Source: an uncultured Pseudomonadota bacterium (GTDB lineage: Bacteria; Myxococcota_A; UBA9042; CAIXZC01). From it: a stretch of DNA of 7,818 nt. Under the pieces are notes generated by a model that was given only the letters and a program-made list of their open reading frames with translations, was not told the origin of the DNA and did not search any database. Location of the stretch: contig CALFHQ010000356.1 of NCBI GenBank assembly GCA_937876385.1, forward strand, positions 1 through 7,818, written 5' to 3'. The position numbers and the translations under genes are program-made. Positions 1 to 6,769 of the stretch are shown here, in pieces (position 1 is the first letter of the stretch; each line of letters begins with the position of its first letter).

Positions 1-226
1 GCTCATGCTCCCGAGGAGAACAAGCCGCAATGACCACACGTTCCAGATCGTTGTCTTTGATCTGGTCTTCGACGTACTGCTTTCCCGCCTGAGAGCAGAG
101 AAGTCCGTGACGACCGCAGAAGACGACGTCTTCCAGTGTCGCACACGACTCATCAAGCTGCTCCATGTTCAGGCGCTCCGAAATGTTGGGTCCGCAGTCA
201 CACAGAAACATTCCGATTCGAGCCAT
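1..226 (-). CDS. hdrA: HdrA-like heterodisulfide reductase subunit A, N-terminal part (cut by left edge)
   Basis: The minus strand from an ATG at 226 is open to the window edge, giving 75 codons. The protein starts MARIGMFLCDCGPNIS and the last visible residues are AACSPREHE. Both match the N-terminal iron-sulfur domain of HdrA, which begins with a CxCGxNI motif and ends in an ACSPRxHE motif. Cysteines are visible at 9, 11, 28, 37, 44 and 69. Family knowledge: HdrA carries FAD and several [4Fe-4S] clusters and is the electron-bifurcating core of heterodisulfide reductase complexes in the cytoplasm, often partnered by Mvh-type hydrogenase or formate dehydrogenase. The start is supported by GGAGG five bases upstream. 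The FAD domain and the ferredoxin clusters would lie outside the window, so the exact subtype is not settled. Asp10 replaces the His common in methanogen CHCG motifs. The gene diverges from the hydrogenase protease gene, which fits a hydrogenase-linked role. Confidence 0.85.
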   Translation of the reverse strand, partial: MARIGMFLCDCGPNISERLNMEQLDESCATLEDVVFCGRHGLLCSQAGKQYVEDQIKDNDLERVVIAACSPREHE

Positions 227-231
227 GGATG

Positions 232-236
232 CCTCC
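232..236 (-). promoter_or_regulatory. Ribosome binding site of hdrA
   Basis: The minus strand reads GGAGG, then five bases, then the ATG at 226. It is a strong Shine-Dalgarno match and fixes the hdrA start. Confidence 0.75.
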
Positions 237-246
237 AAAGTTCACG

Positions 247-284
247 TTGCGCTGGGAATCGCCGTCGATACCCTTGCGCTGGGA
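247..284. repeat. 11-bp direct repeat in the hdrA leader
   Basis: TTGCGCTGGGA occurs at 247-257 and again, exactly, at 274-284, a 27-bp period. On the hdrA strand both copies read TCCCAGCGCAA and lie about 20 to 60 bases upstream of the hdrA start. Such an exact pair is unlikely by chance in a region this small (roughly 285 squared / 2 / 4^11, about 1 in 100). It may be a tandem regulator site or a leader RNA element. The function is unknown. Confidence 0.6.
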
Positions 285-392
285 CTACCTCAATGTGCTT
301 TTAACTATCCTTTCAGAAGGCACCCTAGCACAGTCGTACGGGGTCACAAAAGAAGAAATAGCGACTGAAACGCACTGATCCTTTCCTTATGT

Positions 393-416
393 TCATTTGA
401 AGTGTTTGGCAAATGA
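393..416. promoter_or_regulatory. Perfect 7-bp inverted repeat, candidate operator
   Basis: TCATTTG at 393-399 and CAAATGA at 410-416 are exact reverse complements separated by 10 bases. The centre lies about 180 bp from hdrA and about 107 bp from the protease start. It overlaps the weak candidate hdrA promoter hexamers. The two-arm shape fits a dimeric regulator site, but the arms do not match the FNR or CRP consensus. A chance occurrence is quite possible (an expectation of about 0.2 in this region). Confidence 0.3.
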
Positions 417-511
417 TAGCTTCGTGGTCCGACGGTTGTTTGGTAGCCCCAGACTGACAAATGCGATATACATACTGAGAAAAATTCTTGCTCGCTTGAT
501 TGGGGGTGCCA

Positions 512-994
512 ATGAAGATCGTCGTTTTGGGACTGGGCAATTCGACGCTGACGGATGATTCGGTAGGGCTCTGGATTGTTCGCAAGGTCTCCGCACACAT
601 CGGGGCGCAAGGTGACTTGCAAGGGTGCTCAGTCGAAATCTCGGAAAACGAGGCGGGAGGGTGGACCGTCCTGGACCAGTTCGAAGGGGCAGAGCACGCC
701 ATCCTGGTGGACGCCGTGGGCCACCTCGACCTTCCTCCGGGGGAGACCGCATGGATTCCACGAGAACTGTTCACCTCGGCTCGCACCTCCGGGGTTCACA
801 ACGCCGACATCTTCACAACCGTGGAGTGGGGGCGCCGCCACGGAATGAAGCTCCCCGAGGGAATTGATGTGCTTGGAGTCGGCGTCCAGGACACCGCAAC
901 CTACGGCGAGTTTTGTACCCCCGCTGTAGAGGGGTGCATCGAACCCGCTGCCCGGAAAGTGTTGGAAAGACTAAGAATTCTTTGCCAGGAATAA
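512..994 (+). CDS. [NiFe]-hydrogenase maturation endopeptidase (HycI/HybD/HoxM family)
   Basis: This 160-residue protein belongs to the family that cleaves the C-terminal tail of the hydrogenase large subunit once nickel is in place. It opens with the family motif GLGNSTLTDDSVG (residues 7-19). The three nickel-sensing positions known from HybD (Glu16, Asp62, His93) have clear counterparts in Asp16, Asp67 (in ILVDAV) and His96 (in SGVHNAD). The length is normal for the family. I chose the ATG at 512 because the family starts right before the GxGN strand and because a G-rich run (502-506) sits five bases upstream. An in-frame TTG at 500 would add four residues. The gene stands alone on the plus strand between the minus-strand hdrA and hyp genes, so it needs its own promoter. 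The client subgroup cannot be read with certainty; the neighbouring hdrA hints at a cytoplasmic group 3 enzyme. Confidence 0.92.
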   Translation: MKIVVLGLGNSTLTDDSVGLWIVRKVSAHIGAQGDLQGCSVEISENEAGGWTVLDQFEGAEHAILVDAVGHLDLPPGETAWIPRELFTSARTSGVHNADIFTTVEWGRRHGMKLPEGIDVLGVGVQDTATYGEFCTPAVEGCIEPAARKVLERLRILCQE

Positions 995-1005
995 GCGCCT
1001 AAAGA

Positions 1006-1653
1006 CTAACGGGCTGACTCCTTCTCCAGCCAATCACACCATGCCTCCATCCCCTCTTCCGTGGTCGCAGAGACAGGGAAGATTGGCACCGAAGGATTGA
1101 TTGCCCGCACCGCCCGGGTGAACTCCTCTAACGAGTAGTTCATGTAGGGAATGAGGTCCGTTTTGCTCACCACAATGGCATCCACCACGGTGAACATGTT
1201 GGGGTATTTGTAGGGCTTGTCGTCCCCCTCTGGAACGCTGGCTATGACGATTCGTTTGTGCTCCCCCAACTGGTAGCCGGCGGTGCAGATGAGGTTGCCG
1301 ACGTTTTCAATGAAGAGCAGGTCCAGGTCCGCAAGGGGCATCTCGGGATACGCGCCGGACAACTGATTGGCATCCAGATGGCACCCTCCCCCCGTGTTGA
1401 TTTGAAGGACCGGGATTCCTTCCTTCGCAATTTTCTCGGAGTCCACCGTGGAGCTCACATCTCCCTCGATGACCCCCAGGCGAAATTTCTCTCTCAGTCG
1501 GCGGATCATGGCCAGCAGCAGCGTCGTCTTTCCTGCACCTGGGGAGGCCATCACGTTGAGGCAGAATACGCCGTTGGAATCGAGCAGCGCCCGGCTCCGG
1601 TCGGCGATGTCGTCGTTGGCCTTGTGAATGTTCGTCAACACTTTGATTTCCAT
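1006..1653 (-). CDS. hypB: Hydrogenase nickel incorporation GTPase HypB
   Basis: HypB is a SIMIBI-class GTPase that works with HypA to load nickel into the hydrogenase large subunit. The 215-residue protein shows the Walker A loop ASPGAGKTT (residues 36-44), EGDV (63-66) and the ENVGN switch (116-120). The intersubunit metal-site ligands are Cys91-His92 (GGGCHLDA) and Cys123. The base-recognition motif is SKTD rather than the classic NKxD. It lacks both the N-terminal CxxCGC nickel motif of the E. coli protein and any His-rich nickel-storage stretch, so it is a short, GTPase-only form. Cys123 is followed by Thr where I expect Pro in most homologues (NLICTA versus NLVCPA). It is the last gene of the operon. 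Its ATG comes 1 nt after the hypA stop, with the Shine-Dalgarno GAGGTGG inside the hypA end. Its 3' end lies 11 bp from the end of the convergent protease gene, and I see no stem with a T-run to act as terminator. Confidence 0.97.
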   Translation of the reverse strand: MEIKVLTNIHKANDDIADRSRALLDSNGVFCLNVMASPGAGKTTLLLAMIRRLREKFRLGVIEGDVSSTVDSEKIAKEGIPVLQINTGGGCHLDANQLSGAYPEMPLADLDLLFIENVGNLICTAGYQLGEHKRIVIASVPEGDDKPYKYPNMFTVVDAIVVSKTDLIPYMNYSLEEFTRAVRAINPSVPIFPVSATTEEGMEAWCDWLEKESAR

Positions 1654-1654
1654 G

Positions 1655-1996
1655 TCAATCCACCTCGATGCTTTTCAAGTAGAGTTCTCGACCGGAGATG
1701 ATCTCCAAAGTTCGTGCACCGCAATTCGGGCACACCCAGTTCATCTCCTCCAGCTCGAATTGGCTATCACACTCCCGACAACTGGCCATGGCGGGTAGCA
1801 TTTCGATTCTGACCTCAGCACCTTGAGCCGGAGTCTCGTCCGCTAGAATCTCAAAGTAGAATCTCACGCTGTCTTCCACCAATCCCTGCAATCGCCCCAC
1901 CACAACGTCCATCCTTGTAATCTTCTGAGCGTCGTGAAGGGCCGCTTGCTCCAATGCCAGATCCAACAGGCTTTGTGTTACAGATAGTTCGTGCAT
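1655..1996 (-). CDS. hypA: Hydrogenase nickel metallochaperone HypA
   Basis: HypA delivers nickel to the hydrogenase precursor together with HypB. The 113-residue protein starts MHELSVTQSLL; His2 with Glu3 is the family's N-terminal nickel site. A structural zinc site is formed by two CxxC pairs, Cys73/Cys76 (SCREC) and Cys89/Cys92 (VCPNCG). The length is typical. An upstream in-frame start at 2026 exists, but it would bury the essential His2 and overlap the hypE end, so the ATG at 1996 is chosen. It begins 1 nt after the hypE stop and ends 1 nt before hypB, which indicates tight translational coupling. An AGGA core lies about nine bases upstream. Confidence 0.97.
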   Translation of the reverse strand: MHELSVTQSLLDLALEQAALHDAQKITRMDVVVGRLQGLVEDSVRFYFEILADETPAQGAEVRIEMLPAMASCRECDSQFELEEMNWVCPNCGARTLEIISGRELYLKSIEVD

Positions 1997-1997
1997 T

Positions 1998-2999
1998 TCA
2001 ACAGATCCTCGGGAGCAACTCCCCATCCAGGGTCGGCAGAAAACGGGTGGAGCCGAATGCGGTGCGAAGGAGGACCTTTCCTGGCATCTCTTCGGTCACC
2101 TCTCCGATGTCTTGGGCCCCCTCGCCGTAGGGGCTTCGACGCATGGCCGATAAGGCGTCGTCTGCCTGTTCTACAGGAACCACAGCGATCATCTTTCCTT
2201 CGTTGGCGACATACAGCGGGTCAAATCCCATAATCTCACACGCACCCGCCACGGCTTCCGGGATGGGAATGTGACCTTCGTCGAGGAAGACCCCAACCCC
2301 AGAGCGCTGCGCTATCTCATTGAGCACCGTTGCTACCCCTCCTCGAGTCGGATCTCGAAGGCAACGAACCCCTGGGCAGACACTCACCAGATTGGCCACC
2401 AACTCTCCCAACGGCGCACAATCGCTGCGGATCTCTGTTTGAAAAGTCAGCCCCTGCCGTTTGCTCAGCACCGCCATGCCGTGTTCACCGATGGCCCCAC
2501 TTAGAAGGATCCGGTCGCCAGGTCTGGCTCGGCTCGCCGAGGAAACGATCCCCTCTGGAACCCGGCCAACCCCCGCTGTGTTGATGAACATCCCCTGACA
2601 CGCTCCTCGCTCCACCACCTTTGTATCCCCGGTGACAATGGAGACTCCAGCTTCCTGGGCCGCCAAACGGATGGTGTCCACGACCTCTTTGAGCACCGAA
2701 AGTTCCAGTCCTTCCTCCAGAATCATGGCCAGGCTCAGGTACAGCGGCTTTGCCCCGGAAGCGGCCAGATCGTTGACGGTCCCGCACACAGCCAATTTCC
2801 CGATGTTCCCACCGGGGAAGAACAGTGGGGTGACCACGTAGCTGTCGGTGGTGAACGCCAGTTGACCGTGGAAGTCCACCGTCGCCGAGTCCTCCATGGA
2901 GGCCAGGAGAGGGTTCGTCAGCGACTCGATGAAGACCTCCTCCACCAGTTGCTGGGCCAATCGCCCGCCGCTTCCGTGGGCCAGTAGAATTCTATCCAT
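1998..2999 (-). CDS. hypE: Carbamoyl dehydratase HypE (cyanide ligand synthesis)
   Basis: HypE takes a carbamoyl group from HypF on its C-terminal cysteine and dehydrates it with ATP to a thiocyanate, the source of the CN ligands. The 333-residue protein belongs to the PurM-like AIR-synthase family. Visible signatures are HGSGG (8-12), TDSYVVTP (51-58), GTVNDLAASGA (73-83), GDTKVV (124-129) and CLRDPTRGG (213-221). The last residues are the hallmark PRIC, ending in the reactive Cys333. The length is normal. The ATG at 2999 is preferred over the ATG at 3014 because a near-perfect Shine-Dalgarno (GGAGGTGA) lies five bases upstream and the family begins at DRILLAHGSGG. It overlaps the end of hypD by 8 bp, consistent with coupled translation, and hypA follows after 1 nt. 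Confidence 0.98.
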   Translation of the reverse strand: MDRILLAHGSGGRLAQQLVEEVFIESLTNPLLASMEDSATVDFHGQLAFTTDSYVVTPLFFPGGNIGKLAVCGTVNDLAASGAKPLYLSLAMILEEGLELSVLKEVVDTIRLAAQEAGVSIVTGDTKVVERGACQGMFINTAGVGRVPEGIVSSASRARPGDRILLSGAIGEHGMAVLSKRQGLTFQTEIRSDCAPLGELVANLVSVCPGVRCLRDPTRGGVATVLNEIAQRSGVGVFLDEGHIPIPEAVAGACEIMGFDPLYVANEGKMIAVVPVEQADDALSAMRRSPYGEGAQDIGEVTEEMPGKVLLRTAFGSTRFLPTLDGELLPRIC

Positions 3000-4086
3000 C
3001 AACCTCACCTCCATAGCGATATCGGGCGCTGCAGCTCCCCTCCGACGACACCATGCACGGTCCCACCGGGTCTAGCGGCGTACAGCGGGTTCCAAACAAC
3101 CCGCAATCTGATGGCGCCTTCGCCCCACGCAGAATGTCTCCGCAAATACATCCCGGCGGCTCTCTGGAGGGTGGAGGGGTCACCGGGAACAGTCTGGAAG
3201 CGTCAAAGGGAGCGAATTCTTCTCGAATCGCCAACCCACTGCCTGGAACCCATCCCACTCCACGCCAGTTTGCATCTGCTTCCCGGAACACTTCCTTCAT
3301 GACCTCCTGGGCCCGGAGATTCCCCTCCCAGGTTACCCCTCGGCTGTAGGCGATCTCTGATCGAGGGGAGCCGGCTTCCAGTTGGGCGCAGATCATGTCA
3401 ACGGCTTGCAGAATATCCAGCGGTTCAAACCCTGCTACCACCGACGGAATCCCGTATTGCCGGGCCAGAGGATCCCACACCTTTCCGCCGGTAATCGTGG
3501 AGACGTGGCCGGGGCAGATGAGTCCTTGAAGGTCCAGGGTTCCCGAGGAAAGGATGGTCTCCAGAATGGGGGGGCTGAGCTTGTGCATCGAGTAAACACT
3601 GTAGTTGTCTATGCCCTCGCGCCGGGCCGTGAGCACGGACAGTGCCACCGCAGGGGCGGTGGTCTCGAATCCGATGCCGAGGAAGACCACTGGCCGGGAT
3701 GGATTGTCCCGGGCAACGTTCAGGGCATCAAGGGGGGAATAGACGATTCGGATGTCTTCCCCCAACGCCTTCTGCTCCCGCAAGCTTCCATGGCTGGCCG
3801 GCACTCGAAACAGATCTCCAAAGGTAGCGAGGATGATGTCGGGGGTCTTTGACATCTCCAGGACAACGTCCAGGTCGTACGTCGAGGTAACACACACCGG
3901 GCAACCGGGCCCGGATACCAACTCAATGGATGGAGGAAGAAGCTGGCGAAGTCCGTGTCGAAAGATGGTCACCGTGTGGCCACCACAAAACTCCATGATG
4001 CGCGCACTGGAAACCTTCCGTCGGGCGATCTGCTTGAGGAGCCCCGACGCCAACTCTTGATTTCGAAATTCCGTGAGGTACTTCAC
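2992..4086 (-). CDS. hypD: Hydrogenase maturation iron-sulfur protein HypD
   Basis: HypD forms the scaffold with HypC on which Fe(CN)2CO is built. The 364-residue protein carries the conserved MEFCGGHT motif with Cys34 (residues 31-38) and GPGCPVC with Cys62 and Cys65 (59-65). It also has GIGFETTAPA (137-146) and a CPGHVS motif (191-196). The C-terminal [4Fe-4S] region has Cys313, Cys315, Cys328, Cys335, Cys344 and Cys352, including GPCMVSSEGSC. The length is standard. The start is a GTG at 4086 in a GTGA overlap with the hypC stop, and an AGGAGG purine run lies just upstream within the hypC end. The position after GGHT is Val39, where E. coli-type HypD has His; other lineages also vary here. 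Its 3' end overlaps hypE by 8 bp. Confidence 0.98.
   Translation of the reverse strand: MKYLTEFRNQELASGLLKQIARRKVSSARIMEFCGGHTVTIFRHGLRQLLPPSIELVSGPGCPVCVTSTYDLDVVLEMSKTPDIILATFGDLFRVPASHGSLREQKALGEDIRIVYSPLDALNVARDNPSRPVVFLGIGFETTAPAVALSVLTARREGIDNYSVYSMHKLSPPILETILSSGTLDLQGLICPGHVSTITGGKVWDPLARQYGIPSVVAGFEPLDILQAVDMICAQLEAGSPRSEIAYSRGVTWEGNLRAQEVMKEVFREADANWRGVGWVPGSGLAIREEFAPFDASRLFPVTPPPSREPPGCICGDILRGAKAPSDCGLFGTRCTPLDPVGPCMVSSEGSCSARYRYGGEVDG
3005..3012 (-). promoter_or_regulatory. Ribosome binding site of hypE, inside the hypD end
   Basis: GGAGGTGA on the minus strand, five bases before the ATG at 2999, decides the hypE start. It overlaps the alternative upstream ATG at 3014, which makes that start unlikely. 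Confidence 0.8.
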
Positions 4087-4313
4087 CCCTCCTCCTCTCC
4101 CAATCGAGCGATGTCTCCCAACATCGAGAGGGTCTCCAGGGCTTCCTCTTGATCCAGTACGGAGATGGCGTAGCCGGCGTGCTGAAGGACGTAGCTTCCC
4201 ACAACGGCCTCGGGGGTGAGTTCAATGCTCACCTGGATTCTGTTGCCGCCGATGTCCACTTCGGCCATGGTGTCTTCGATGGAGCAAATTCGGACTGGAA
4301 TTGCAAGGCACAT
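4083..4313 (-). CDS. hypC: Hydrogenase assembly chaperone HypC/HupF family
   Basis: HypC is the small chaperone that binds HypD and the iron ligand unit, then hands it to the large-subunit precursor. The 76-residue protein starts MCLAIPVRI; Cys2 is the essential ligand residue. It continues with the family pattern GSYVLQHAGYAI, where His45 is the conserved histidine. The frame is open further upstream to 4424, but only the ATG at 4313 places the cysteine at position 2 and avoids overlap with hypF. The C-terminus is acidic (EEEG). It lies 67 nt after the hypF stop and its last bases overlap the GTG start of hypD by 4 nt. Only one HypC-type gene is present here, so a second, hydrogenase-specific paralogue, if any, would lie elsewhere. 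Confidence 0.96.
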   Translation of the reverse strand: MCLAIPVRICSIEDTMAEVDIGGNRIQVSIELTPEAVVGSYVLQHAGYAISVLDQEEALETLSMLGDIARLGEEEG

Positions 4314-4360
4314 GGTTCGTCCCCCGAGGGTGCAGTTCTTTCCGGTGTTTCCAGTTGGTC

Positions 4361-4380
4361 CGGTGGAATATTTACCACCG
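4361..4380 (-). other. Small perfect hairpin in the hypF-hypC gap
   Basis: Directly after the hypF stop codon, the minus strand reads CGGTGG, an AT-rich 8-base loop (TAAATATT), then CCACCG. This is a perfect 6-bp GC-rich stem. No T-run follows, so it is not a standard intrinsic terminator. It sits in the only sizeable gap of the operon and could be an mRNA processing or stability element, or a partial attenuator. The function is inferred. Confidence 0.4.
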
Positions 4381-6696
4381 TTAAGGCGATTTGGCCAGCT
4401 TCGAAAGCTGCGCCATCCCGACACCAGCTTGCCCCAAGCTGATTCCCCCGTCGTTGCACGGAACCAGGCGGTGTTGAAGCACCCGGAATCCGGCCCCTTC
4501 CAGTTGAGGAACCACCAGAGAGCAGAGGAGGCGATTTTGGAATACTCCGCCCGACAGGGCGACGTCTCCCACGCCGGTGTCGGTTCTCAAGATCTGGCAG
4601 GTGTTCAGGATCATGGAAGCCACCGTGGCGTGGAACCGGAGCGCGATGGCGGAGATCTCCACCCCCCTGGACAAGTCCTCAACAACGGCTTCAAGAAGTG
4701 TTCCCACGGCGGGCACAACCATCCCCGACTCGGCTCGGTTGCATGGCACAAGGTAGGGGGAGCACAGATCCGTGCGGTGGCAGCGGGCCAGAACTTCCAA
4801 TTCCACCGCCCCTTGCCCCTCGTAGTCCACCTCGCTTCGAACTCCCAACAAGGCCGACACGACATCGAAGAGCCGTCCAGCGCTCGAGGTCATGGGGGTG
4901 TTCAGCCTTGTGTCGAGGAGGTTTTCTATCACCCTTACCTCCGGGGCACCGAGGGTTTGGGTCAAAGAGGAGGGCAGCGTCTCTTCGGCTCCCAGGAAAT
5001 GGCGGCACGCAGCATAGGCCAATCGTCGAGGCTTGCGAATTGCCCCCTCGCCGCCGGGCAATGGGAAGGTCTCTAAGTGCCCCAGTCGTTGGTAGCTGGA
5101 AGGGGTGGCCAACAAGAACTCTCCTCCCCAAATGGTCCCGTCATCCCCCAATCCGGTTCCGTCAAAGGCGACCCCGATGACCGGAGCCGTTGCCCGGTTT
5201 TCGGCCATGCACGATACGATATGTGCGTGGTGATGTTGGACGCTGGAAAGGGGGAGCCCCAACTCGGCCGCCAATTCACGAGCGATGTGGGTGGAAACAA
5301 GGTCGGGGTGGAGATCGTGGACGATGACTTCCGGGGCGATTCGAAAAAGCTCACGAAACCGCATCACCGTCTCTCGAAAGTGGTTGGCTGTCTCCAAATT
5401 GTCCAAATCCCCGATGTGCTGACTGATGAATGCGTTGGTTCCCGATGTGAGGCAAAAGGTGTTCTTCTCCTGGGCTCCACAGGCCAGCACCGACGGCCCA
5501 TCTTCAAGAAGTGAGATGGGAAGGGGGGCGAATCCGCGACCTCGCCGAAGGGGGCGAGGGCTCTGCGAGACAGCATAAACGCTGTCGTCACAGCGACTCA
5601 GGATGGGGCGGTCGTGAGAAAGGAATCCGTCGGCGATATCTCCCAGCCGAATCCGGGCCTCGGCGTTGTCGATTGCGATGGGTTCTTCGCTCCGGTTCCC
5701 GCTGGTCATCACCAGAATGCCTCCAAAGGAGGCCATGAGCACCTCGTGGAGGGGGGACGAGGGAAGCATGACCCCCAGGGAATCAAGCCCCGGCGCCACC
5801 GACCTGGCCACGGACGAAGAGGGAAGCCACGACGCTACCACAATGGGACGCTCCGGGGAGAGCAGCAACGCTTCCTCCATTGCATCAAGCTTGCATTCTC
5901 TTCGCAGAGCTTCCACGTCTGGTGCCATCACCGCCAGCGGCTTGGATGGGCGATGCTTTCTGTGGCGAAGTCTCATCACCGCTTCATCGTTTCGTGCGTC
6001 GACGGCGAGGTGGAACCCTCCCACCCCCTTAATGGCTAGAATCTCTCCGATATTCAGTCGCTCCACCGCTTCCTCTAGGGGGAGCCGGCTGCAGTTTGCT
6101 TCCCCTTGCGCTGTCTGGAATTCCAGTTTGGGGCCGCACACCGGGCAAGCATTGGGTTGGGCGTGGAACCGACGATTGAGCGGATCCAAATACTCTGCCT
6201 CACAGGTTGGGCACATCCTAAAGGAAGCCATGGTTGTGCGGGGCCGATCATAGGGAACAGATTCGATGATGGTGAAGCGTGGACCGCAGTTGGTGCAGTT
6301 GATGAATGGGTATTGATGGCGACGGTCGGTTGAATCGAACAACTCACGAAGGCAATCTTCACACACAGCGACGTCGGGAGACACCAGCGGAGCCGTTCCC
6401 CCGTCGTCCAAGCTGGCTTGGATGGAGAACCCTTCCAGGAGCGAGACGGGCACAACCCTCTGAGTCAGATCGTCGATTCTGGCCAAAGTCGGGCGCTCTC
6501 GGGTCAAGGCGTCCAGGAACTCATCCAATGCCATTCCGGCTCCCTGGACCAGAATCTCAACTCTTCCAGCGGTATTGACTACCGTCCCAGACAGTCCAAA
6601 GCGCGTGGCCAATCGGTACACCCAGGGGCGAAACCCGACCCCTTGAACGATGCCCGAAACGGTAATTCGACGTGCCTCTTGTTCCCCTTTCTTCAC
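4381..6696 (-). CDS. hypF: Carbamoyltransferase HypF
   Basis: HypF hydrolyses carbamoyl phosphate, adenylates the carbamate and passes it to HypE, the first step in making the CN ligands. From the GTG at 6696 it has 771 residues, the usual length. Domains in order: acylphosphatase (about 9-98; SGIVQGVGFRPWV with Arg23, and Asn41 in VVNTAGRV); two zinc fingers (Cys112/115/134/137 and Cys162/165/184/187); a YrdC-like domain (about 206-390; KGVGGFHLAVD, KPLAVM, TSGNRSEEPI); and a Kae1-like transferase domain (about 400-771; metal-binding QHHHAH at 487-492, AFDGTGLGDDG, LSGGVFQN at 714-721). The frame is open to an ATG at 6837, but that would place the predicted promoter inside the gene. The GTG fits the family N-terminus and has GAGGAG ten bases upstream, a rather long spacing, so a slightly different start is possible. 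It is the first gene of the hyp operon. Confidence 0.97.
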   Translation of the reverse strand: MKKGEQEARRITVSGIVQGVGFRPWVYRLATRFGLSGTVVNTAGRVEILVQGAGMALDEFLDALTRERPTLARIDDLTQRVVPVSLLEGFSIQASLDDGGTAPLVSPDVAVCEDCLRELFDSTDRRHQYPFINCTNCGPRFTIIESVPYDRPRTTMASFRMCPTCEAEYLDPLNRRFHAQPNACPVCGPKLEFQTAQGEANCSRLPLEEAVERLNIGEILAIKGVGGFHLAVDARNDEAVMRLRHRKHRPSKPLAVMAPDVEALRRECKLDAMEEALLLSPERPIVVASWLPSSSVARSVAPGLDSLGVMLPSSPLHEVLMASFGGILVMTSGNRSEEPIAIDNAEARIRLGDIADGFLSHDRPILSRCDDSVYAVSQSPRPLRRGRGFAPLPISLLEDGPSVLACGAQEKNTFCLTSGTNAFISQHIGDLDNLETANHFRETVMRFRELFRIAPEVIVHDLHPDLVSTHIARELAAELGLPLSSVQHHHAHIVSCMAENRATAPVIGVAFDGTGLGDDGTIWGGEFLLATPSSYQRLGHLETFPLPGGEGAIRKPRRLAYAACRHFLGAEETLPSSLTQTLGAPEVRVIENLLDTRLNTPMTSSAGRLFDVVSALLGVRSEVDYEGQGAVELEVLARCHRTDLCSPYLVPCNRAESGMVVPAVGTLLEAVVEDLSRGVEISAIALRFHATVASMILNTCQILRTDTGVGDVALSGGVFQNRLLCSLVVPQLEGAGFRVLQHRLVPCNDGGISLGQAGVGMAQLSKLAKSP

Positions 6697-6769
6697 GCTG
6701 GCATGACTCCTCGATGCGAGCTGTATCGGATGCTCTGTGTTGGTACCGGGGGTCCCTTTTTGTGGCGAA

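Larger units (their letters stand above)
227..511. other. Divergent intergenic regulatory region between hdrA and the protease gene
   Basis: This 285-bp stretch separates two genes pointing away from each other, so it should hold promoters for both. I see no convincing ORF in it; the open frames lack family signatures. For hdrA, a weak minus-strand pair TTGCCA (412-407) and CATAAG (391-386) has a 15-bp spacer, shorter than optimal. For the protease, an AT-rich stretch around 465-476 (GATATACATACT) could be a -10 region, but I find no good -35 at the right distance. Partial sigma54-like GG/GC matches near 408-420 have the wrong spacing. The repeats at 247-284 and 393-416 are listed separately. 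Confidence 0.6.

Noticed and set aside
5..304. 99-codon plus-strand open frame at the left edge
   Set aside because: It is the antisense shadow of hdrA, whose minus-strand translation has clear family motifs.
407..422. Possible sigma54 promoter upstream of the protease
   Set aside because: The GG and GC elements are separated by 9 instead of 10 bases, and the rest of the consensus is poor.
325..786. 153-codon minus-strand open frame across the intergenic region and the protease gene
   Set aside because: It overlaps the protease antisense, is low-complexity in composition and shows no recognisable domain or good ribosome binding site.
4314..4424. N-terminal extension of hypC
   Set aside because: It would move the essential Cys2 to an internal position and overlap the end of hypF.
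4216..5076. 286-codon open frame on the plus strand, antisense to hypC/hypF
   Set aside because: It runs opposite to well-supported hypF and hypC, has no family signature, and is rich in Arg, Gly, Gln and His as expected from the reverse frame of a GC-rich gene.
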